A stretch of DNA of 64,000 bases from Anaerolineae bacterium. GTDB taxonomy: Bacteria > Chloroflexota > Anaerolineae > Promineifilales > Promineifilaceae. Shown piece after piece: positions 28,330-38,457 of the stretch. The notes beneath the pieces were generated by a model, which ran no database searches, had not been told where the DNA came from, and was given only the letters and a program-made list of their open reading frames with translations. Position numbers and translations under genes: made by a program. The stretch is taken from positions 1 to 64,000 of the forward strand of contig SLGK01000027.1 of the NCBI GenBank assembly GCA_007123775.1, in the 5' to 3' direction. Position 1 is the first letter of the stretch, and every line of letters begins with the position of its first letter.

Positions 28330-28334
28330 CGGGG

Positions 28335-28368
28335 AAGCCTGTTTAGCAACACTGTTGCCAACAGGCTT
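28335..28368. terminator. Stem-loop between convergent genes
   Basis: AAGCCTGTTtagcaacactgttgccAACAGGCTT. Confidence 0.65.
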
Positions 28369-28376
28369 TCTGGTTT

Positions 28377-28402
28377 GAGGCCCAAAATTCATTTTGGGTC
28401 TC
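28377..28402. terminator. Second stem-loop at the end of the methyltransferase gene
   Basis: GAGGCCCAAAATTCATTTTGGGTCTC (one wobble pair). Confidence 0.55.
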
Positions 28403-29486
28403 ATTTTGCGACGATAATATAGATCCGCCCCCACTGCCCGCCAGTCGTTACCGAGTAACCGGTCGTCAACTCCAACCGGTCATACGGCCTTAAACTGTCC
28501 CGCAGCAGATCATACGCCTCGCTGTACAGGACGGCCCGGCCCCCCGGCCGCAAGACGCGCTGCAATTCGGCGGCAAAACGGCCGTAAAGCTGGCCCAATG
28601 CCCGCTCAGACCCATCACCCACGCGGGCGGGCAAAACGGTGGCGACTTTATCGACAACGGCCGGGGCCAGCGGCCATTTCTCGATAGCCCATTGTGCCAA
28701 CAAAGGCGGCTGGCCCCGCTTGCGCCGGTAGAGACCCTGCCGGGCCGCCGCCAGTTGTTGGGAATCCGCATCGCCGCCGAGCAAAACGGCCGTGGCCCCC
28801 AGTTGGCCGCGCCGCTCCCGCAGCAGGGTAAAATCGCCACAGAGCGGGTCCACGAACAGTTCGCCTGACGCCGGTTCGGTCAGCAAAATCATGGCGGCTG
28901 CCAGCGAGGGATGCAGGCCACCCGCTACGGCTGGCTGAACCCGTGACCGTTTGCGGTCTCTGTCGCGCAGGCGAATGCCCAGCAAAAGATGGGAGCCGAG
29001 CAGGTTGGCCCAGATTTCTACCTGCGCTGCTTCGGGAACGGCCGTCCAGGTGGGGTAGCGTTTGGCCAGTCCATCTGCCACCGCCTGGGCCAGCTTGCGC
29101 GTGTTGTATTGATGCTTACCGATTTTGCGGCAGATCAGTTGGTAACTGGGTGGCCCGCTAAAGCGACGGTAGCGCAAATAACCATTGACCGCCCGGCCCA
29201 CCGCCTCTCCTTTAGCCACCCACTGCGTAATCTGCCCTAAATCCCGAAAGCTGCGCGACATTTTAGGCACAGACAGCAGTTGGATAAACAGGTCTTCTGT
29301 GGTTCGCAGCCCAAAGAGGGGATTGAACGAGCCGTCGTAGGCAAAAGAGACAATGCCATGCTGGTCTTTGGCAAAGAGCGTTTCCCCAAAGGATGCGGCC
29401 GGCAGTTGTTGGCGTACCTCCAGCCAGGCAATATCTTCAACCCCCGGCAGGGTATGGGCATAAAAATCGAGTCGTTTACGCTTCAT
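28401..29486 (-). CDS. THUMP-like RNA methyltransferase (class I SAM)
   Basis: 'FVDPLCGDFTLLRERRGQLGATAVLLGGDADSQQLAAARQ', 'ELQRVLRPGGRAVLYSEAY'. Confidence 0.7.
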   Translation of the reverse strand: MKRKRLDFYAHTLPGVEDIAWLEVRQQLPAASFGETLFAKDQHGIVSFAYDGSFNPLFGLRTTEDLFIQLLSVPKMSRSFRDLGQITQWVAKGEAVGRAVNGYLRYRRFSGPPSYQLICRKIGKHQYNTRKLAQAVADGLAKRYPTWTAVPEAAQVEIWANLLGSHLLLGIRLRDRDRKRSRVQPAVAGGLHPSLAAAMILLTEPASGELFVDPLCGDFTLLRERRGQLGATAVLLGGDADSQQLAAARQGLYRRKRGQPPLLAQWAIEKWPLAPAVVDKVATVLPARVGDGSERALGQLYGRFAAELQRVLRPGGRAVLYSEAYDLLRDSLRPYDRLELTTGYSVTTGGQWGRIYIIVAK

Positions 29487-30853
29487 AATTTGCTGCTAAA
29501 GCGATCCTCGCTGCGCGGGCGGAAGATCATCCGAATAGGCGTTCCGATAAAGGGGTAGATAGCCCGGATTTGATTCTCCATAAAGCGTTGGTAGGTAAAG
29601 TGAACCCAGTCTGGTTTATTGACAAAAAAGACAAACGTGGGCGGGGCGACCGCTACCTGCGTGGCATAAAAGAATTTAACGCGAATGCCCCCCTTGCTCG
29701 GCGGCGGATGCTTCACCACCATATCTCGAATCATCTTGTTGAGGTCAGCGGTGGTGATGCGCTGGTAGCGGGCTTCGTTGACGGTCAGCACCATTTCCAG
29801 GATTTTATTGACCCGTTGGCCCGTTTCGGCCGAGATAAAAAGGATAGGTACATAGGGCATAAAGTTCAGCTCATGGCGCACAACCTTTTCATATTCGTGC
29901 AGGGTGTAGGTGTCTTTTTCGATCAGGTCCCACTTGTTGACCAGAACCACCGTGCCGCACCGTTCCTCGCTGATCATACCGGCAATATGGGTATCCTGGG
30001 CCGTAATGCCCTGCTCGGCATCGATCAGCATCAGGGCCACGTCGGCCCGCTGCAACGCTTTGATGGCCCGCAGCACGCTGTACTTTTCCGCGCCCGGCTC
30101 AATTTTACCCCGCCGCCGAATACCGGCCGTGTCAATGAGCGTAAACTCATGCCCATCCCGCAGCAGGCGAGTGTCGATGGCGTCGCGGGTTGTGCCCGGA
30201 ATGGGGCTGACGATGGCCCGCTCCTCACCGATCAGCTTGTTGAGCAGGGTTGATTTACCGGCGTTGGGCTTGCCCAGAATGGCAATTTTGATGCTGTCAT
30301 CCTCTTCTTCGTCAAAGTCGCTGGGGGGAATGGCTTCGATGATAGCGTCCAGCAGGTCGCCCGTGCCCGTGCCGTGCAGGGCTGAGATAGGGAATACTTC
30401 GCCCAATGCCAGCTCATAAAATTCAAAGGCATTGTCAGTTAGTTTGGTCGATTCCAGCTTGTTGGCGGCGATGATGACCGGCTTTTGGCTACGGCGCAGA
30501 ATATCGGCGACTTCGTTGTCGGCCGGGGTCAGGCCGCTCTGGCCATCGACAACCTGGACAATAATGTCCGCATCCTGAATGGCGATGCTGGCCTGCCGGC
30601 GAATAGCGGGCAGAAATTGCTCCGACAGTTCGGAAAGGGGGGCCGTGTTGTGGCCTTCGGTGACTTCGATGCCGCCGGTATCCACGAGCATGAAGCTCTG
30701 GCCGCCCCAGTCGGCTTCGGCGTAGAGGCGGTCACGGGTTGTACCCGCTTTTTCAGAAACCACCGCCAGCCGCCGGCCGATAATGCGGTTAAACAAGGTG
30801 GATTTGCCCACGTTCGGCCGGCCGACCAGGGCTACTAAAGGTTTTTGGTTCAT
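29483..30853 (-). CDS. der: Ribosome biogenesis GTPase Der (EngA)
   Basis: Two G domains: 'VALVGRPNVGKSTLFNRIIGRRLAVV' and 'IAILGKPNAGKSTLLNKLIGEERAIVSPIPGTTRDAID'. Confidence 0.97.
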   Translation of the reverse strand: MNQKPLVALVGRPNVGKSTLFNRIIGRRLAVVSEKAGTTRDRLYAEADWGGQSFMLVDTGGIEVTEGHNTAPLSELSEQFLPAIRRQASIAIQDADIIVQVVDGQSGLTPADNEVADILRRSQKPVIIAANKLESTKLTDNAFEFYELALGEVFPISALHGTGTGDLLDAIIEAIPPSDFDEEEDDSIKIAILGKPNAGKSTLLNKLIGEERAIVSPIPGTTRDAIDTRLLRDGHEFTLIDTAGIRRRGKIEPGAEKYSVLRAIKALQRADVALMLIDAEQGITAQDTHIAGMISEERCGTVVLVNKWDLIEKDTYTLHEYEKVVRHELNFMPYVPILFISAETGQRVNKILEMVLTVNEARYQRITTADLNKMIRDMVVKHPPPSKGGIRVKFFYATQVAVAPPTFVFFVNKPDWVHFTYQRFMENQIRAIYPFIGTPIRMIFRPRSEDRFSSKL

Positions 30854-30866
30854 AGTTGTTTACCAT

Positions 30867-30930
30867 AACGCAACATCGTGCGTCAACGCAACATCGTGCG
30901 TCAACGCAGCGTCGTGCATCAATGTAGTGC
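30867..30930. repeat. 18-bp tandem repeat (about 3 units)
   Basis: AACGCAACATCGTGCGTC x2, then AACGCAGCGTCGTGCATC, then AATGTAGTGCG. Confidence 0.9.
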
Positions 30931-32412
30931 GTAGTACGGCGTTACTCCGCAAAATTTGCGCGATATGGGCACACTGTGTGTTAATTTTTGACGCAGAGAA
31001 GCAGAGGAGCAGAGAAACAGAGTTTTTCTCCGCTTTTCTCCGTGAAACTCTGCGGTCCTCTGCGTAACTCCGCGTAACTGCTCTTGGTTGTGGCTACCCT
31101 CTCTAACTACCGTATCGGGTTGTAGCGCAATGCCGGGCAATGGGTAGTGGGGCAGCCGCAGGGATTCGGTACGGGTAATTGTTTCGGTATCTGTGATCAA
31201 CTCCGTAATTTCCACGCTGATTAGACCGGGCTGCACCGAGCGCAGCTCAATGCCCCGGTTGGGAAAATCAACGATGGGGGCTAGATTGTACGTGCCTACC
31301 CCTAATCCTAGCAAATCGAGTTTAACCGTTACCTCATCTTCCAACAGCGTGTCGAGGACGGGCAGCGGGCCAAACAGAACAATCTGTACCGTATCCGGGC
31401 GCATCTCAGCCCGTAGGTCGGGGTCAAGCCGCTGTAGTTCCGGCTCCAGGTTATAAACAGAGGTAGTCAGCAAGGGTTCGATCTCGATGGTGACGTAGAT
31501 TTCTTCGACTTCAATCAGCGAGATACCGTTGGGTAGGTCAAGAACCACCTGCTGCCGGAACGTTTCTTCCAGGCCGGTAACGTCGATTACCTCTGTCTGG
31601 ACGCGGGTAAGGCGGGCCAGTTGGGTGGGCAAGCCTTCGACCAGGACACTGGGGGGATCAACCTCGACGCTGAGCAGCCGGTAGCCGGGGGCCGGTTCGC
31701 CACGCCAGAAGACGGTGATCAATTTTTCGGCCACGCCGGCCGTTTCGTCGATGGGAATTGTTACCTGCACTTGCTCGGTGCTGATGTCCAGGCCGCTGGT
31801 GCTGGCGATACGTCCCTGCCGATTGTAAATGATAATCTGGGGCCGGGCGACGACCGTTTCGCGGTTGTTATTGAGAAAAACGGTGGCCCGGGCAAAATCG
31901 AGCGGCTCTACCTGTAGAGCGTTGCCGGAGATGGTGATTGTATCCGGTTCTACCAGCGGTTCGCCCTGTTCGTGGCCACGGGCCACCGTGCCGCGTACTT
32001 CCAGCTCAACGGGGATGGTGCGGGTGACAAGCTGGTCGATGAACACCTCTACTTGTTCGGGGGATTGGGAGAGGATGCGGATGCCGCTGACGTCGGTGGC
32101 GACTTCAACGGCAACGGCCGTTTCTTCCCCATAAGGCACCTGGCTAAGATCGACTACGGCCCGAAAATCTTCCCCACTCATCTCGCGCAGCGTCGAAGAA
32201 CGTCCTTCAAAAACGACTTGCACATTTTGCTGTGAGGTTCTGAGCAGGCGACTGTTTTCAGTCTGGCCCACGAACTGCACCGGCACCTGGATAAACTGGC
32301 TGCGCACCGGGTCTTCACCCTGGGCGGCATTTACCCAGATGATGATGGCCAGCACTAAAGAAATTGCCAGCAGGGTCAGGTTAGAAACAAGGCTGCGAAG
32401 CAGACGGCTCAT
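30919..32412 (-). CDS. YbbR-domain protein (CdaR-like) with repeat-derived C-terminal extension
   Basis: Adjacent to cdaA; repeated 'IPVELEVRGTVARGHEQGEP', 'TVFLNNNRETVVARPQIIIYNRQG'; C-terminal about 50 aa encoded by repeat. Confidence 0.82.
   Translation of the reverse strand: MSRLLRSLVSNLTLLAISLVLAIIIWVNAAQGEDPVRSQFIQVPVQFVGQTENSRLLRTSQQNVQVVFEGRSSTLREMSGEDFRAVVDLSQVPYGEETAVAVEVATDVSGIRILSQSPEQVEVFIDQLVTRTIPVELEVRGTVARGHEQGEPLVEPDTITISGNALQVEPLDFARATVFLNNNRETVVARPQIIIYNRQGRIASTSGLDISTEQVQVTIPIDETAGVAEKLITVFWRGEPAPGYRLLSVEVDPPSVLVEGLPTQLARLTRVQTEVIDVTGLEETFRQQVVLDLPNGISLIEVEEIYVTIEIEPLLTTSVYNLEPELQRLDPDLRAEMRPDTVQIVLFGPLPVLDTLLEDEVTVKLDLLGLGVGTYNLAPIVDFPNRGIELRSVQPGLISVEITELITDTETITRTESLRLPHYPLPGIALQPDTVVREGSHNQEQLRGVTQRTAEFHGEKRRKTLFLCSSASLRQKLTHSVPISRKFCGVTPYYALH
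30990..31079. repeat. ACGCAGAG-type periodic repeat hairpin inside the 3' end of the YbbR ORF
   Basis: gacgcagagaagcagaggagcagagaaacagag ... ctctgcggtcctctgcgtaactccgcgtaact. Confidence 0.88.
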
Positions 32413-32414
32413 CT

Positions 32415-33197
32415 TTACTGGCCTCCTCCCTGTTTGGCGAAAAGCTCGTTTAGGGTGGTGTCAAGCCTGGCTATATCCTCGCGGCGTCTGATGTGGCTGT
32501 TGTGGGCTATGGACACCTGGCCAGTTTCTTCAGAGATAATCAGGGCGACGGCATCACTGACCTCACTGATGCCCAGACCGGCGCGATGGCGCAGCCCCAT
32601 CTGCCGGTCAGACAGGCTGCTGGTGGAAAGGGGGAGAACACAAGCCGCAGCGGCTACTTTGCTCTCGCGGACAATGACCGCCCCATCGTGCAGTTCGGTA
32701 TGTTTGTTAAAGATAGTCAGCAGTAGTTCAACCGAGATGTCGCCGTTGATAGAGATGCCGGTATCCACGTATTCTTGTAGCCCGGTACCTTGCTCAAAAA
32801 CGATCAGGGCGCCGTGCCGCCGCTGAGCAAGGCGAAAAGCGGTCTCTTTAATGGCGGCCAAAATCGGGTTTTCCTGGTTGCGCCGCAACAAGCGGAGCCA
32901 GCGACCGGTACGGCCGACTCGTTCCAGGGCGCGGCGTAGCTCTGGCTGAAAGATAACGGGAATGGCCAACAAAAGGGCGGGTAAGCTCGTGTTAACCAGC
33001 CAGCTAAAAGCGGGTAGATCGAAGAGGGAGGAAAGTAGGGCGACCAGAATAGCCAGCACAATCAACCCGCGCAATACCTGAACGGCGCGTGTCCCCTGAA
33101 TCAAGAGCAGGATGATGTAGATAACGGCCGTTACCAGGAAAATATCTAACAGGCTGCTCAGGTCAAGCCGGTCGAGTAAAGTCAGATAAGTCTCCAA
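32415..33197 (-). CDS. cdaA: Diadenylate cyclase CdaA
   Basis: 'ELHDGAVIVRESKVAAAACVLPLS...LGLRHRAGLGISEVSDAVALIISEETG'-type DGA and RHR motifs; N-terminal TM helices. Confidence 0.95.
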   Translation of the reverse strand: METYLTLLDRLDLSSLLDIFLVTAVIYIILLLIQGTRAVQVLRGLIVLAILVALLSSLFDLPAFSWLVNTSLPALLLAIPVIFQPELRRALERVGRTGRWLRLLRRNQENPILAAIKETAFRLAQRRHGALIVFEQGTGLQEYVDTGISINGDISVELLLTIFNKHTELHDGAVIVRESKVAAAACVLPLSTSSLSDRQMGLRHRAGLGISEVSDAVALIISEETGQVSIAHNSHIRRREDIARLDTTLNELFAKQGGGQ

Positions 33198-33255
33198 TGT
33201 TCGGTCCTGTTTACTAAGACAGAAACTCGATTTTTCTGGTCTGGCTTACGTCCTG

Positions 33256-35532
33256 TTACTGCTGCGACCGTAATTGAACCAAAAGCTGTTCGTAAGTGGC
33301 CGCATTGGTTGGGTTGAACTGTAAAATCTTGCTGATTGTTTTGACGGCTGCGACCGTATCGCCGGCGTCGAGCTGTGTTTCACCCAGCCTGTCCAGCAGG
33401 AAGACCGCTTCCTCGCTGCGCGACTGCTGCATATAAAGGCGGCACAAACGGTCCACCAGATTGGGATCCGACGGACGCTGCTCCACCATATCTTTCAGGA
33501 TACCTTCAACCTTGTTGCCCCGCTTCGAGCGCACCAGTTGTACCAAATACCGGTCCAGTTCACGGACGGCGTTGTTGGGCTGGCCGACTCTGTAGTAGAG
33601 ATCGATCAGCGTCATGGCCGTCCGCTCATCTTCGGGGTCCAGCTCACGCAACTCTCTGTAGGCCGACAAGGCCCGCCACCAGTCAAAACGCTGCATATCA
33701 ATATCCGCCATCAGGCGCAAGAAACGACGACGCCAATTGTGTTCGGCCGAGCCACGAGGGGCCAATTTGAGCGCGTCCTGGTACACTTCCCGCGCTCGCT
33801 CGATTTGAGCCAGATGGTAGTAGGCTTCGCCCATTTCTGTGTAATGCTCCAGGCAGCGGTCGATTTGACCATGCCGCTTGAGTAAGTCGATCAGCCGCGC
33901 CCGCGTGGAGAGGTCTAACGGCGAAAAATCGACCACTTTTTCAAAAGCAAGAATAGCCCCGCTCATGTCGCCGCGTGCCCGGTAGGTGTTGGCCACGGCG
34001 ATAAACTTCTCAGCAGCCGCGTCCCGTCGCCCTTGTTGGGCCAATATGTCGCCTAGTTGAATGTGCGCTGGTAAATATTCGGGGGAGAGCTGAATAGCCC
34101 GGTAGGTTTCTTCAACGGCCGCACTGTACAGGCCGCGCCGCGCATATTCCTGGCTCAGGTAGAGGGATTCCAGAACGTGTTGGGAGCCGGCCGTCAACAC
34201 GTCGCCCAGAATCATCATACCGGCGCTGGAAATGGCGTCGAGTCGTTGGCGCGCTTCTTTCACTTTGTCCTCCCAGCCTTTGTGGCCCAGGAATTCAACC
34301 AGGGCATTGGCAAAAGCGGTCGCCTGGTCACGCTCACCCTGAGTAATGAGGCCGTCGTACAGGTTTTCGTATAGCTCGATAAGCCGGTCGGCCTGATCGT
34401 GACGCACGGTACGCAGATCGACAATACGCAACACGGCGATAAAGTTTTCAATAGCTTTGTCAATGCGGCCGCGGGCACGGTGAGACTCGCCCAGAGCAAA
34501 GTGGCTGGCCAGGCGGTATTCAGGGTCCTGGACAGCGGTTTCAAACTGGTCAATGGCGGCTTCAAAGCGCAGTTTGTCCTGGTACAGCAGGCCCAGGTTG
34601 AAATGAACGGCCGTACTGCCCAGCCCCATGTTGATAACTTGTTCGTAGGCGTTGATGGCTTCGTTGGTCAGTCCGCGTGTCTGGTAATCGAGGGCCTTGC
34701 TGATGATGCTGCCCTGCCGTTGCTGGCTGGGATCACCTTCTTCGTCCTCGTCAAACACAGTGCCGGCCAACTGCGCCAGCGCCAATCGTTTGGCATCCTG
34801 TACGGGAACGGCCGTTTCAGTTTCTAAACGGCCGTCCTCTTCCCAGCCTTCTGCCAGGCCCTCCATTTCCAAAGCTTTGCGGCGTACCGCTTCCCCTACG
34901 CCCTGGTCGCTGATGCCAACGCCATCGGCCGTTCGTAGCGTTTCACCCTGTTTTACCCGCTCAATAGCTGTCAACACCTCTGCATTGCGCGGGTCCAGTT
35001 CCAGCGCCTTTTGGCAGGCTCGCAGAGCCGCTTGCTGCTCGCCCTGCAACTGCAAAATGCGGGCCACCGCCAGATATTCTCGAATGGCGTTACGCACCGC
35101 CCCTTGCCGTTGGTATACCGAGGCTAACCGCTGATGCGCCCGCAGTAAATTAGGTTCCAGACGAATGGCCCGGTGCCAGTTGTCCATGGCTTCATTCAGG
35201 TTGCGCCGCGACAAAGCCAGCTCACCAATAGCCATGTAGGTTTTGCCCGCTTCCATAAGCTGGCCAATTCGTTCTTGCACATCGGCCACGCGCCGCAGGT
35301 AGACCATATTGTTGCCGGACTGACGGGCGGCGATCTTGTAATTATCCAGAGCTTTGTCCAGCTTGTTTAGCTCCAGATAAGCATCGCCCAGGCCGGCATA
35401 AGGCGCGGGTTCCTTCGGCGCTTGCTGCCGGGCAATCTCAAAAGCTTTGATGGCGTCTTCCCAACGCTGGTCAAAGCTGTAAGAATGACCGCGACTCAAT
35501 GCTTGTTCAAATGTTAGCTGGCTATTGGCCAC
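33256..35532 (-). CDS. TPR-repeat protein
   Basis: Multiple TPRs, e.g. 'PAPYAGLGDAYLELNKLDKALDNYKIAARQ'. Confidence 0.9.
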   Translation of the reverse strand: MANSQLTFEQALSRGHSYSFDQRWEDAIKAFEIARQQAPKEPAPYAGLGDAYLELNKLDKALDNYKIAARQSGNNMVYLRRVADVQERIGQLMEAGKTYMAIGELALSRRNLNEAMDNWHRAIRLEPNLLRAHQRLASVYQRQGAVRNAIREYLAVARILQLQGEQQAALRACQKALELDPRNAEVLTAIERVKQGETLRTADGVGISDQGVGEAVRRKALEMEGLAEGWEEDGRLETETAVPVQDAKRLALAQLAGTVFDEDEEGDPSQQRQGSIISKALDYQTRGLTNEAINAYEQVINMGLGSTAVHFNLGLLYQDKLRFEAAIDQFETAVQDPEYRLASHFALGESHRARGRIDKAIENFIAVLRIVDLRTVRHDQADRLIELYENLYDGLITQGERDQATAFANALVEFLGHKGWEDKVKEARQRLDAISSAGMMILGDVLTAGSQHVLESLYLSQEYARRGLYSAAVEETYRAIQLSPEYLPAHIQLGDILAQQGRRDAAAEKFIAVANTYRARGDMSGAILAFEKVVDFSPLDLSTRARLIDLLKRHGQIDRCLEHYTEMGEAYYHLAQIERAREVYQDALKLAPRGSAEHNWRRRFLRLMADIDMQRFDWWRALSAYRELRELDPEDERTAMTLIDLYYRVGQPNNAVRELDRYLVQLVRSKRGNKVEGILKDMVEQRPSDPNLVDRLCRLYMQQSRSEEAVFLLDRLGETQLDAGDTVAAVKTISKILQFNPTNAATYEQLLVQLRSQQ

Positions 35533-35618
35533 AGCAGGACCTCCGGTACAATGAAACGCAATTGATAAATGGTAAACGGTAAATTGCAGCCCCCAATTTG
35601 ATAACGGCTAAAGTTAAC

Positions 35619-36530
35619 TTACAGTAGCGTTACCAGCAGCGCTTTTTGGGCGTGCAATCGGTTTTCGGCCTGGGTAAACAGGACCGAATTTGGCCCATCG
35701 GCCACCTCGTCCGTAATCTCTTCGCCACGATGGGCGGGCAGACAGTGCATAACCAGGCAGTCGGGATGGGCAAGGCTGACAAGCTGTTGGTTGACCTGGT
35801 AGGGAGGAAAGACTTGCAGACGGCGGGCTGTTTCTTCTTCCTGTCCCATGCTGGTCCACACGTCAGTGTAGATGACGTCGGCGTCGGCAACGGCCGTTTT
35901 AGCGTCGGTTGTGGCTTCAACGTCGGCCCCATCCACGCTGAAGCTGCGCCCCAGGTCCAGGTCAGCCGCCGTCAGCGTAAAGCCGGGCGGAGAGGCGATT
36001 GAGAAGTGCATACCCAGCTTGACGGCGGCAAACATGAGCGAGCGGGCCACATTGTTGCCATCGCCCACGTAAGCCACCTTTAGCCCGGTCGTTTTACCCT
36101 TGGCTTCCAAAATTGTAAAAACGTCGGTCAGCGCCTGGGCCGGGTGGTTGTAGTCAGACAGCCCGTTGATAACCGGCACGCTGCTGTACTCGGCCAGGCT
36201 GGTGATGTGATCGTGGGCAAATACGCGGGCCATAATACCATCCACGTAGCTGGACAGCACGCGTGCCACGTCGGGTATGCTTTCGCGCCCGCCCATCTTG
36301 ACTTCGTTAGGAGACAGGTAGAAAGCGTAGCCACCCAGATGAACCATGCCCATCTCAAACGAGACGCGGGTACGCAGCGATGGTTTCTGAAACAGCAGCG
36401 CCAGGCTTTTGCCTTGCAGCCGGGGCTTGTTGCCACCCGCCTGCCACTCCTGTTTAAGTTGCAGCCCCAGGTCTAGTAAATTATATAATTGATCAGGTGT
36501 CAAATCGGCGATACTTAGAAAGTGTTTCAA
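35619..36530 (-). CDS. argF: Ornithine carbamoyltransferase
   Basis: '[26 protein letters not shown]', '[40 protein letters not shown]'. Confidence 0.95.
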   Translation of the reverse strand: MKHFLSIADLTPDQLYNLLDLGLQLKQEWQAGGNKPRLQGKSLALLFQKPSLRTRVSFEMGMVHLGGYAFYLSPNEVKMGGRESIPDVARVLSSYVDGIMARVFAHDHITSLAEYSSVPVINGLSDYNHPAQALTDVFTILEAKGKTTGLKVAYVGDGNNVARSLMFAAVKLGMHFSIASPPGFTLTAADLDLGRSFSVDGADVEATTDAKTAVADADVIYTDVWTSMGQEEETARRLQVFPPYQVNQQLVSLAHPDCLVMHCLPAHRGEEITDEVADGPNSVLFTQAENRLHAQKALLVTLL

Positions 36531-36551
36531 CGGTAAATCTCCTTCGAAAAT

Positions 36552-36585
36552 AGGACGCAGATTAACGCGGATAAACGCAGATAAT
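36552..36585. repeat. 10-bp-periodic intergenic repeat
   Basis: gacgcagatt aacgcggata aacgcagata. Confidence 0.7.
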
Positions 36586-36633
36586 TTTCATTTATCGTGG
36601 TGCGCTGCGCCCATGGGGAACTCCTATGCAAAT

Positions 36634-36684
36634 GGAGCGCCAGCATCCTTGCTGGCAACTGGCCGACTAGGAAGTCGGCGCTCC
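36634..36684. repeat. Three-way-junction (double-hairpin) intergenic element
   Basis: GGAGC [GCCAGCatccttGCTGGC] aact [GGCCGACtaggaaGTCGGC] GCTCC. Confidence 0.8.
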
Positions 36685-37034
36685 GTTTTCATCCAGTTGC
36701 TGGCACTTCGCGGCGCATGTTGTTTACTTCAAGGATTCTCATGAACAGCGAACGATTTCAAAAATTGCCAGACGCCAGTGAGTTACTCATAAACTATAGG
36801 CAAAAGTATACCACAGGCGATTTTAGAGTGTAAAGAACTCTGGTCATGGTTTTTGACTATTAGCCTGTGGGGTGCGGCTGGTATAATTGATTGACTGGTG
36901 CATAATTGTGGGCGGTAGCCAGATTATCCGTTACCGCTACCAACAGTTGGCGTAGGGGCCGGCAATTGGCTGGCCTCTACCAGCGATAGGCAGAAAGTTG
37001 CCATCGCCCGGAATCTAATGACGCGGAGATAGTT

Positions 37035-38240
37035 ATGAGAAAGATATTGTTGACCCTGTTTGCCTTAAGCCTGATGGCTCTGTTAATTGCCTGTGGTGAC
37101 CAGATCGAAGAGCCGCCAACGGCCGTTCCCGAAACCGACGTGGTGCCCGCCACCAATACGCCCGAACCGCCGCCAGCGGCCACAGCCACGGCGACGCCTC
37201 TACCGCTGCCCCCTGTAGTGGAGACGACGGCACCGGCCACAGCCACCCCCACCGCCGAACCGGAGCCAGAGGGTGTCAGCCTCTTTACACCGGCAGATTT
37301 TGGTGATGATCGCAGCCCGTTCACCGGCGAGTTGGTTGATGATCCCGATTTGCTAAACCGGCGACCCATTGCCATCAAGCTCTCCAACTCCCCGGCAGTT
37401 CATACCCGGCCTCAATCTGGCCTCAATGACGCCGATTTTGTCTATGAGCATACCACTGAAGGAGGCATTACCCGCTTCACGGCCATATTTTACACCCACA
37501 CCCCGCCTCGTGTTGGCCCTATCCGCAGCGCCCGCCTGATTGACGTGGAGTTGCCGGCCATGTATGACGCAGCGCTGGCCTACTCAGGCGCCAGCGTTGG
37601 CGTTAATCAGCGGCTCAATGCCGCCGATTTTAGCGGACGCATTCTGCGTACCAACGAGCCGGGCTACTATCGCACGGGCGAAGCCAAGCCGTTTGAGCAT
37701 ACCTTTTACGCCCGGCCCGAACAGTTCTGGGAGACAATGGAAGGCAGAGGGCAGAATCGGCGACCGGAAACAGGCACAATGCTCTCTTTCACCAGTGCGC
37801 CACCTGAAGGAGGGCAACCGGGCAGCGTGGGCCGGATTGACTATAACTGGACGCTGGTTGAGTGGCGCTATAACGAGGAAGACGGCCGTTACTACCGCTG
37901 GACGGACGGCGTACCCCATCTCGACGGCAATACGCTAGACCAGGTGAACGCGGCCAACGTCATCCTGATCAGCCCGCTGCATGTGCAAGACCCCTCGATC
38001 TGTGAGGAAAGCCGGGATGGCGTCTGTCTGCACCTGTCGGTACAAATTCAGATTTGGGGTAGCGGTAGCGGCCTGGTGCTGCGCGATGGCCAGGTTTACG
38101 AGGTGCGCTGGCACCGCGAAGCCCGCAATGACACGCTGACGTTTACCGATTCGGCCGGCAACCCGTTTCCTCTGCAAATTGGCAATAGTTGGGTGCAGCT
38201 AATACCCTCCTGGCTCAGAGGTCCGGTGTCGGTTGAGTAA
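37035..38240 (+). CDS. Lipoprotein, DUF3048 (YerB-like) family
   Basis: Lipobox 'LLIAC'; Pro/Thr linker; 'RRPIAIKLSNSPAVHTRPQSGLNDADFVYEHTTEGGITRFTAIFY'. Confidence 0.85.
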   Translation: MRKILLTLFALSLMALLIACGDQIEEPPTAVPETDVVPATNTPEPPPAATATATPLPLPPVVETTAPATATPTAEPEPEGVSLFTPADFGDDRSPFTGELVDDPDLLNRRPIAIKLSNSPAVHTRPQSGLNDADFVYEHTTEGGITRFTAIFYTHTPPRVGPIRSARLIDVELPAMYDAALAYSGASVGVNQRLNAADFSGRILRTNEPGYYRTGEAKPFEHTFYARPEQFWETMEGRGQNRRPETGTMLSFTSAPPEGGQPGSVGRIDYNWTLVEWRYNEEDGRYYRWTDGVPHLDGNTLDQVNAANVILISPLHVQDPSICEESRDGVCLHLSVQIQIWGSGSGLVLRDGQVYEVRWHREARNDTLTFTDSAGNPFPLQIGNSWVQLIPSWLRGPVSVE

Positions 38241-38352
38241 CTTTTCGTAATTCATGTGATCTATTTTGTAACAAAACGGCCGTTTCATCGAATATACCCT
38301 TGAAAGTGACGTTTCTCTACTCTTTGAGACAAGGAGTAAGGGGGTTGTTAAG

Positions 38353-38412
38353 ATGCGAAGCGTGAAGCACATTGTTCTTAGCGTTACAGTCCGCTTCACG
38401 CTTCGCGCTTGA
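38353..38412. repeat. Heptad-type repeat hairpin (GCGAAGC GTGAAGC)
   Basis: atgcgaagcgtgaagc ... gcttcacgcttcgcgctt. Confidence 0.75.
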
Positions 38413-38457
38413 CAGGTAGCTGTTAGCTTCGTCGGTCGTTGATGAAATGAGGATGGC

